From Marvinbryantia sp. (GTDB lineage Bacteria > Bacillota > Clostridia > Lachnospirales > Lachnospiraceae): 64,000 nt of DNA. The notes under the pieces are model-generated. The model made no database searches, was not told the origin of the DNA, and worked only from the letters and a program-made list of their open reading frames with translations. The DNA lies in the NCBI GenBank assembly GCA_016297895.1, contig JAEDFS010000003.1:1-64000 (forward strand), written 5' to 3'. Made by a program: the position numbers and the translations under genes. Positions 58,151-64,000 of this stretch are shown piece by piece (position 1 is the first letter of the stretch; the number at the start of each line of letters is the position of its first letter).

Positions 58151-60433
58151 TTATTTGTTGTTCTGTGCTGCCATGGCGATCTGCTCCGGTGTAATGGGCA
58201 GTTCGCAGAATCTGGTTCCGGTGGCATGATAAATGGCATCGGCGATGGCGGGAAGCGGAGTGTTGATGACCACTTCTCCGATGGATTTGGCACCGAAGGG
58301 GCCGGTCTTCTCATAGCTGCTTTCAAATTCTACCCGGATATGACCGATGTCCTGGCGGGTGGGAATTTTATACTGCATCAGAGAGTTTTCCCACAGCTTT
58401 CCTTTGCTGCTGTAGCGGATATTTTCTGTCAGTGCCATTCCGATTCCCTGAAGGATGCCGCCTTCTGCCTGTACCCGGGCAAGATTGGGATTGACCGGTG
58501 TGCCGCAGTCTACGACGGCAGCAAACTCGATCACTTTGGTTTCCCCGGTGTTCAGGTCGATCTCCAACTCTGCTGCACCGACCATGAAAGGTGGCGGAGA
58601 GATGGGAGAAGTATGCTTTTCGGTGGCAGCCAGAGGAATGTCTGAGCCGCATTGGGAAGCGGTGACTACTTCTGTAAGAGAAACGGTCTGCCCATCCGGG
58701 GCAGAAAGGCTGTCCCCCTGGAACTGAACGTCATCCGGGCTGCAGTGAAGCAGAACGGAGGCCAGAGTACAGATCTGTTCCCGAAGGCGAAGGGCACATT
58801 TTTCCACCGCTTTTCCGGTCACATAGGTGGTACTGGAAGCATAGGAACCGGAATCGTAGGGAGAGGCATCGGTGTCTGCTCCGAATACGGAGATCTGGTC
58901 AACAGAGCATTCCAGGACTTCGGCAGCGATCTGTGCCAGGATGGTGTCGCATCCGGTACCCATATCAGCGGCACCGATAGAGAGCATATACAGACCCTCA
59001 TCGCCTAACTGAAGGGTGGCACTTCCTACATCGACGGCGGAAATACCGGATCCCTGCATAGCCATTCCCATACCAACGCTTCGTACTTTACCGTTGCCCA
59101 TATCCCGGACAGGATATTTTTCATCCCAATGGATCATTTCTTTTACTCTGGCAAGGCAGCGGTCCAGGGCACAGCTGGTATTTTCCTGGTTATAGTAGGC
59201 CGGCATGATCTGGCCTTCTTTTACAATGTTCATTTCCCTTAATGCAATGGGATCCATATGAAGCCGGTCCGCCAGTTCATTGACGGCAGACTCTACTGCG
59301 AACAGTCCCTGGGTTGCTCCGTATCCCCGGTAGGCACCGGCTGACATCACATTGGTATATACCACGTCGCTGGTGAAGCGGAAGGCTTCCGCTTTTCCGT
59401 AAAGAGGAATGGATTTGTGGCCGGTCAGACCTACTGTGGTGGGTCCGTGTTCCCCGTAAGCACCGGTATTGGACAGGGTATAAAGGTCGATTCCGTGAAT
59501 GATGCCGTCTTTTGTGGCGCCAAGTCTTACATGAAGCTCCATCTCATGTCTGGGAGAGGAAGCACTAAGAGATTCCTCTCTGGAGAAAATGATCTTGGAT
59601 GGCTTTTTGGTTTTCCAGGTCACAAATGCCGGATACATTTCGCAGACAGAGGTCTGTTTGGCTCCGAATCCGCCGCCGATACGGGGCTTGGAGACACGAA
59701 CCTTTGACTTTGGAATTCCAAGTGCATTGGCGATGATCCTTCTGCAGTGGAACACGATCTGCGTGGAGCTGACCACATTCAGACGTCCATAGGTGTCGAT
59801 GGTGCAGAAGGTACGGAAGGTTTCCATCATGGCCTGCTGACAGGCTTTGGTATGATAGGTGCGGTCGATGATCACATCACAGTGGGAAAGGACTTCTTCA
59901 ATGTCTCCGCCGGAGCATTCGTCATGAGCGCACAGGTTTCGTTTATTATCTGCGCCTACCGGGCAGAGGGCTTCCCAGTTGTCCTCCGGATGGACGAGAA
60001 TGGGATTGTCTTTGGCTTTTCGGAAATCCAGGAGAGGTTCCAGAACTTCATAATCTACCTTGATCATTTTCAGGGCACGGTCTACGCAGGCTTCATCCTT
60101 TCCGGCTACAATGGCTACCGGATCGCCCACAAAACGGACGTGGCGGTCCAGGAGCAGACGGTCTCTGGGACTTGGTTCCGGATAGGTCTGACCCGCCTGG
60201 GTAAAGCGGGGGCCGTCCTGGGGTACATCTTCCCAGGTGAAAACAGCTTCGATTCCCGGAACTTTTAAGGCGGTATCGGTGCGGATGGACCGGATCATGG
60301 CATTGGCATGGGGAGAGCGGAGAAGCTTCACAATCAGGCAGTCTGCCGGAGCAATGTCATCGGTGTAGACCGGTTGTCCGGTGAGCACCTGCATGGCGTC
60401 TTTTTTCCGGACCGGCTTATTAACGGTATTCAT
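58151..60433 (-). CDS. xdhA: Xanthine dehydrogenase molybdenum-binding subunit
   Basis: 760 residues. Start ATG at 60433 has AAAGGAGGCG 7-8 bases upstream and overlaps the preceding stop (ATGA). Large-subunit motifs: VLTGQPVYTDDI, RIGGGFGAKQTSVCE (molybdopterin glycine loop), AGAYRGYGATQG, and GIGMALTENI near the C-terminus with PFGAKSIGE. It oxidises hypoxanthine/xanthine (or a related purine) with the FAD and iron-sulfur partners encoded upstream. Substrate preference cannot be told from the sequence. Confidence 0.93.
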   Translation of the reverse strand: MNTVNKPVRKKDAMQVLTGQPVYTDDIAPADCLIVKLLRSPHANAMIRSIRTDTALKVPGIEAVFTWEDVPQDGPRFTQAGQTYPEPSPRDRLLLDRHVRFVGDPVAIVAGKDEACVDRALKMIKVDYEVLEPLLDFRKAKDNPILVHPEDNWEALCPVGADNKRNLCAHDECSGGDIEEVLSHCDVIIDRTYHTKACQQAMMETFRTFCTIDTYGRLNVVSSTQIVFHCRRIIANALGIPKSKVRVSKPRIGGGFGAKQTSVCEMYPAFVTWKTKKPSKIIFSREESLSASSPRHEMELHVRLGATKDGIIHGIDLYTLSNTGAYGEHGPTTVGLTGHKSIPLYGKAEAFRFTSDVVYTNVMSAGAYRGYGATQGLFAVESAVNELADRLHMDPIALREMNIVKEGQIMPAYYNQENTSCALDRCLARVKEMIHWDEKYPVRDMGNGKVRSVGMGMAMQGSGISAVDVGSATLQLGDEGLYMLSIGAADMGTGCDTILAQIAAEVLECSVDQISVFGADTDASPYDSGSYASSTTYVTGKAVEKCALRLREQICTLASVLLHCSPDDVQFQGDSLSAPDGQTVSLTEVVTASQCGSDIPLAATEKHTSPISPPPFMVGAAELEIDLNTGETKVIEFAAVVDCGTPVNPNLARVQAEGGILQGIGMALTENIRYSSKGKLWENSLMQYKIPTRQDIGHIRVEFESSYEKTGPFGAKSIGEVVINTPLPAIADAIYHATGTRFCELPITPEQIAMAAQNNK

Positions 60434-60906
60434 GACTGCGCCTCCTTTTCTTTTGTTTTTTTCCATTCCAGAAACGCAAGGATGCCGCGGAGCTGTCCTT
60501 CATATCCGGAACAGCGGCACAGATTCCCTGCCAGATATTCCCTGATCTCTTCTTCTGTCGGGAAAGGATTTTCCCGAAACAGAGCCAGAGCGTTCATGAC
60601 AAAACCGGGGTTGCAGAAACCGCACTGCTCGGCACCCTGATCGGCGATGAAGGCAGAAAATTCTGCCGCTTCTTCCTGAAGGCCTTCCAGAGTAGTCACA
60701 TGTTTGCCGTCGGCACGGGCAGCCGGGACAGAGCAGGAGAGGACAGGTTTATCCTCAAGAAATACGGTACACAGCCCGCAGTTTGAGGTCTCACAGCCCC
60801 TCTTTACGCTGGCGCAGCCCTGTTCCCGGACAAAATCCAGAAGAAGGGTATCCGGAGCGACTTCCGCCTCCAGTTTTTTTCCGTTTAAGATCAGATGAAT
60901 CGTCAT
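60430..60906 (-). CDS. xdhC: Xanthine dehydrogenase 2Fe-2S subunit
   Basis: 158 residues. Two [2Fe-2S] cysteine sets are visible: CASVKRGCETSNCGLCTVF with a further Cys (VLSC), and CGFCNPGFVMNAL with CRCSGYEG. It passes electrons from the molybdenum centre to FAD. Overlaps both neighbours by four bases, giving a tightly coupled FAD / Fe-S / Mo order of genes. Confidence 0.96.
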   Translation of the reverse strand: MTIHLILNGKKLEAEVAPDTLLLDFVREQGCASVKRGCETSNCGLCTVFLEDKPVLSCSVPAARADGKHVTTLEGLQEEAAEFSAFIADQGAEQCGFCNPGFVMNALALFRENPFPTEEEIREYLAGNLCRCSGYEGQLRGILAFLEWKKTKEKEAQS

Positions 60907-61709
60907 AATGAAATCCCTCCCAGTTCCTGAATTGATCTGGAAGTCAGAACCTTTACCAGATGGCTTCGGTAGGCTGCACTTCCGCGCATATTTGAAGAGG
61001 TAGGCACCTGTTCGGCCGCATAAGCCCCGAAAAGATCTGCTTTTTCAGCGGTGATCTCACCTGAGAGAAGCTGTGTTTCATCTCTTAAGAGTATGGCTCT
61101 TGCGGGACGCGCCCCGATGGAAAATTTCCAGGAGTCTTCCTCGTCGGAAACCTGGCGGGAGACGGCACAGGCAAGTACCGGAAAATCCGTTGCCGTATTC
61201 CGTACGCTGTGGTAGGTCACAGCCAGGGGAGTCTTGCGGACGATGATCCGTACGCAGATGTCCGTTCCGCATCCGGTGGCAGCGAAGGTCTCCATGGGAA
61301 CCAGGCCGCCTTTGTACATCTCTACGTAGCTGTCCAGTGCGAGAAACATGGTCAGAACATCGGAAAATCCGAAACGCCCTGCGATGCTTCCGCCGACGGT
61401 GGCAAGGTTTCGAAACTGCACCCCCACGATATGGCGAAGGGCTTCTTTCATGGCACCACAGGTGTAGCGGGCAAGACCAGAATGAAGCTCCAGGTCACGC
61501 AGGGAGACCATGCATCCGATGGAAAAGGAATCTCCGGTCTCTTCAATCGTATCCAGCCCCAGATCAGACAGGTCAATGGCGGTCTGGACTCTGCGTTTCC
61601 CCATTTTCAGCCACAGCATTCCCCCCAGGATACGGCTGCCCCGCTTCTGGTTCAGCTGCCAGGCTTCTTCCAGAGTCTGGGGTTTTACATAGTTTTTTAT
61701 GGTCATCAT
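60903..61709 (-). CDS. xdhB: Xanthine dehydrogenase FAD-binding subunit
   Basis: 268 residues. FAD domain motifs: NYVKPQTLEEAWQL, RILGGMLWLKMG (FAD pyrophosphate loop), VGVQFRNLATVGGSIAGRFGFSD. First gene of the operon, with GAGG before the start (ATG 61709 or the adjacent 61706) and a promoter 37-65 bases upstream. Confidence 0.94.
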   Translation of the reverse strand: MMTIKNYVKPQTLEEAWQLNQKRGSRILGGMLWLKMGKRRVQTAIDLSDLGLDTIEETGDSFSIGCMVSLRDLELHSGLARYTCGAMKEALRHIVGVQFRNLATVGGSIAGRFGFSDVLTMFLALDSYVEMYKGGLVPMETFAATGCGTDICVRIIVRKTPLAVTYHSVRNTATDFPVLACAVSRQVSDEEDSWKFSIGARPARAILLRDETQLLSGEITAEKADLFGAYAAEQVPTSSNMRGSAAYRSHLVKVLTSRSIQELGGISL

Positions 61710-61745
61710 AAGAACATACCTCGACTTCGAAATTATCTGATTCCT

Positions 61746-61774
61746 AGTGTAACATAGAAAGCTGTGAAGTGCAA
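61746..61774 (-). promoter_or_regulatory. Promoter of the xdh-xpt operon
   Basis: On the minus strand TTGCAC (61769-61774), 17 bases, TACACT (61746-61751). Transcription would start about 30 bases before xdhB. Confidence 0.7.
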
Positions 61775-61808
61775 TGAAACACGAAATGAGAAAATCCTGA
61801 ATCCTTAT

Positions 61809-62519
61809 TTATATTGATATGGCTATTATCCCGCAAACTCCGGCGGCTGTGAGAACACCAAGTGTCATACTGTCGGCAGGTGAAAAATGAAATACAAGGA
61901 TCAATACCATGATTACCGTCATAATCAGGGTATGTATGACAGGAATGCTTTTTTTCAGCTTCTCATTTTTCAATAGAAGATACTTCTTTGGTCCGTGAAC
62001 GCAGGCAATTTTCACATCATCGGAAGAAAGCATGATGAACAAAGGTGTACCAAGTCCGACGGAAAATCCGAAATTATTAAATAGAACATAGGTATAGATA
62101 TCTTCGATCCATGTCCCAAAGAAATAGTAAAGTCCGAATCCTAAAAACCAGCTTACGGTTAAGGCGGCCGAAAAGCAGATAAGCACATATCTGAGAATAT
62201 TACTGTTTTTATGCAGATTAGGCTGTTCATCGGAATAAATATGCCACAGCCTGTAAGGAAGATATGCGGCAGCCATATTTCCGAAGAAACCCAAAACAGA
62301 AGTACCGTTAAACGTACCGAACATGTCAGCGATCATGTTTCCCACTCCACAGGCGAAAGCGCCCAAAGGACCGCATATCATTCCTGCTATCGGAGGGAGA
62401 GCATTTACGGGTCTGACTTCGGTAAAGCCTTCCACAAGTATCATAACCTTAAAGGGGATTCCGAGCACCAGAAAAGCGGCAAGCACGATAAAAAACTGCT
62501 TTGGTTTACTTAGCTTCAA
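61809..62519 (-). CDS. Predicted membrane protein, ECF S-component/QueT-like
   Basis: 236 residues with about six helices. The segment EVRPVNALPPIAGMICGPLG followed by CGVGNMIADMFGTF resembles S components of energy-coupling factor transporters of the QueT group, which bind a vitamin-like or queuosine precursor. No EcfT/EcfA genes are here, so the assignment is tentative. Overlaps the preceding EamA gene by 14 bases on the minus strand. Confidence 0.6.
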   Translation of the reverse strand: MKLSKPKQFFIVLAAFLVLGIPFKVMILVEGFTEVRPVNALPPIAGMICGPLGAFACGVGNMIADMFGTFNGTSVLGFFGNMAAAYLPYRLWHIYSDEQPNLHKNSNILRYVLICFSAALTVSWFLGFGLYYFFGTWIEDIYTYVLFNNFGFSVGLGTPLFIMLSSDDVKIACVHGPKKYLLLKNEKLKKSIPVIHTLIMTVIMVLILVFHFSPADSMTLGVLTAAGVCGIIAISI

Positions 62520-63405
62520 GCTTTTTTCCTCCTTTCCGGAAAAGAAAACCGGTTTCCGAAATCATCGCTCCTATCATAATTACAACCGCACCGAATACAG
62601 CTGCAGCAGTAAAATGCTCCTCAAAAGCCGTAGGTATCAGAACAGCCAGCACCAGCGTAACGATCGGTTCGGTGGAAGCGATGATCGTTACGCTCATCGG
62701 GTCTGAATATTTTTGAGAATACATAAGTGCAACGTAAGCATATGCCTTACTGAAAAATGCAAGTATAAATATGGACGAAAGCATTTCATTGGTGTATGTA
62801 AGGGAAGCAAAAGTAGTCGGTTCCTCAAGGAACCACATAATAAATCCTGAAATTGCCGTAATCCACATTTGCAAAATGCTTAAAACCAGTGGGTCTTCTT
62901 CCTTTGTGATTTTATCTGCTGCAATCGTATAGACAGAAGCCACCAAAGCGGAAAGCAGCATAAACAATGCGCCTTCGCTGAAAATGTTTTCCGCTCTGAA
63001 TCCGCTTGTGATCATGATTCCCGTCATGATCACAACAGCCCCCAGCATATTATTCCGGGAAGGCCTTTTTCTCATTATGATCAGAACAACAGGAACAATC
63101 ATGATTGAGGACGAAGCAAGAACACTTGCTGTAGACGAAGCAAGCCTGTCGATTCCCATTTTATCAAAAATCAGATTGAAAAGCAGTAAGCCCGACAGGG
63201 CTGCGGATTTGAGAAAGGTAGCGAATGATGTCTTTATGATTTTTTTAAAGAACACCATAGTCAGCAAAGCAGCGGCAATACCACAGGTCATCGTCAGGTA
63301 TGCATAGGTTGACAGGTCTGGCGGCAGATTTTTTATAAAAACGTATGAGGCTGCCCAGCACAGGGTAATTGAAAATAACAGAATATTGTTTTCGGTTCTG
63401 CTCAT
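62506..63405 (-). CDS. EamA-family (DMT) transporter
   Basis: 299 residues, ten hydrophobic helices in two EamA repeats: LCWAASYVFIKNLPPDL at the start and SQKYSDPMSVTIIASTEPIV with ALLMYS-type motif in the second half. Drug/metabolite exporters of this family move amino acids, nucleosides or similar; substrate unknown. Lies 15 bases after the DUF3574-like gene. Confidence 0.9.
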   Translation of the reverse strand: MSRTENNILLFSITLCWAASYVFIKNLPPDLSTYAYLTMTCGIAAALLTMVFFKKIIKTSFATFLKSAALSGLLLFNLIFDKMGIDRLASSTASVLASSSIMIVPVVLIIMRKRPSRNNMLGAVVIMTGIMITSGFRAENIFSEGALFMLLSALVASVYTIAADKITKEEDPLVLSILQMWITAISGFIMWFLEEPTTFASLTYTNEMLSSIFILAFFSKAYAYVALMYSQKYSDPMSVTIIASTEPIVTLVLAVLIPTAFEEHFTAAAVFGAVVIMIGAMISETGFLFRKGGKKLEAK

Positions 63406-63420
63406 AAAAATCCTCCGAAA

Positions 63421-63903
63421 TCATTTTCCGCTGTAATATGCATAAGAGATATCCTGCCGCTCGACAAGAATGGAATTCTGATTCAGGGCAGTAAGTACTT
63501 CATTCATGATGGAAACCACGTCCGTTTCTTCTGCGTTGCTAAAAGTATAAACAAGCGATTTCTCTTCTGCCAAAGTACCCGTTTCGTCAACCCATCCGCC
63601 GTTTGCCTCCATTACGGTATATCCATCTACGTATTTCGTGCATATCCCATTTACCATCTCCTTTGCTTCCTCGGCAGAGATGAGCTGAGAATAGGTATCC
63701 TTATCGTTCAGTCCTATGTGCAGCACATATTTGCCGTTTTCGGAATCGTGATAGTTGAGAACAGTCCCGTTTCCGGAAGCATCTGATTGGAAATAACGGT
63801 CGGATGCAAGATAAATGATGATTCCTGACAAAACAATCCCTTCAAGGAGCAGGAGCAGAACAACAACAATTCTAAATTTTGATATTTTTGCCGGAGAGTG
63901 CAT
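63421..63903 (-). CDS. DUF3574-like membrane-anchored protein
   Basis: 160 residues from ATG 63903, which has GAGG about 8 bases upstream; a longer frame exists but would start inside the promoter. One N-terminal helix (about 10-32, VVVLLLLLEGIVLSGIIIYL) then an extracytoplasmic domain with YVLHIGLNDKDTYSQLIS, GYTVMEANGGWVDETGTL and KSLVYTF, the strand pattern of DUF3574 proteins. Function unknown. First gene of a three-gene minus-strand operon with two transporters. Confidence 0.7.
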   Translation of the reverse strand: MHSPAKISKFRIVVVLLLLLEGIVLSGIIIYLASDRYFQSDASGNGTVLNYHDSENGKYVLHIGLNDKDTYSQLISAEEAKEMVNGICTKYVDGYTVMEANGGWVDETGTLAEEKSLVYTFSNAEETDVVSIMNEVLTALNQNSILVERQDISYAYYSGK

Positions 63904-63937
63904 AGTATATACCTCGATCACACGCTTTGTTATGATA

Positions 63938-63966
63938 TTTATATACCCAACGGCAAATAAAGTCAA
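63938..63966 (-). promoter_or_regulatory. Promoter of the DUF3574-EamA-S-component operon
   Basis: On the minus strand TTGACT (63961-63966), 17 bases, TATAAA (63938-63943), with the start codon about 35 bases downstream of the -10 box. Confidence 0.78.
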
Positions 63967-64000
63967 TTTATCATGGGAGTTCACAGAAAAATACCTTGGC

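Overview
The window looks like a chromosomal segment of a gut-type, low-to-mid GC, spore-lineage Firmicute, most likely a Lachnospiraceae member (Blautia/Ruminococcus-like). This is inferred from gene content (pst-phoU, spmA, ricT-holB neighbourhood, a YibE/F protein, DUF3786 and DUF2383-like proteins), strong AGGAGG-type ribosome sites and protein style, not from a marker gene. No rRNA, tRNA or CRISPR array was seen.

Layout. 1-5100: end of the Pst phosphate importer (pstA end, pstB, phoU), a secreted alkaline phosphatase behind a Pho-box-like repeat, a YibE/F membrane protein and a small helical protein. 5096-7255 (minus): MATE exporter and histidine phosphatase. 7440-32631: a large surface-polysaccharide/teichoic-acid-like locus behind a good promoter: ABC-2 permease, an ABC-ATPase fused to UDP-galactopyranose mutase, a CDP-3,6-dideoxyhexose pathway ending in a TPP enzyme and a reductase (a yersiniose-type branched sugar is the best guess), a GtrB/GtrA/GT87 decoration set, two tandem TagF-like polymerases, and a TarI-like cytidylyltransferase with an SDR. 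A graveyard of decayed IS110, IS30 and IS200 copies (about 19.2-23.0 kb) interrupts it. 32817-36733: an Rpn-family nuclease, an Orn/Lys/Arg decarboxylase and a divergent three-gene HipB-HipS-HipT-like kinase module. 36828-41846: housekeeping run gmk-like, holB, ricT, trmN6, and rsmI fused in frame to a transglutaminase-like lipoprotein domain. 41878-45734: compact type IV pilus/type II secretion-like operon (platform protein, four small membrane proteins, PilT-type ATPase). 45744-47072: consensus promoter, c-di-GMP-I riboswitch, intrinsic terminator, then a secreted HELGH metalloprotease of the lethal-factor/PPEP type. 47122-51704: spmA, then a Na/Pi symporter behind a second Pho-box-like repeat, and a PhoP/PhoR-like two-component system. 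51822-57351: B6 kinase, patatin, class II aldolase, DUF3786, NYN-domain protein with tandem repeats. 57542-61709 (minus): xanthine dehydrogenase (three subunits) plus xpt. 61809-63903 (minus): a putative transporter S-like protein, EamA exporter and DUF3574-like protein.

How parts work together. Phosphate genes at both ends of the window share 11-bp-phased TTTACA repeats and the regulator pair lies beside one of them, suggesting one Pho regulon. The polysaccharide locus holds nucleotide-sugar synthesis, polymer backbone synthesis, decoration and export. The pilus-like operon next to a c-di-GMP-controlled protease suggests a surface attachment/release module. The most unusual items are the Wzt-Glf and RsmI-transglutaminase fusions, the yersiniose-type pathway, the split HipA system with an apparently leaderless hipB, and the riboswitch-protease unit.
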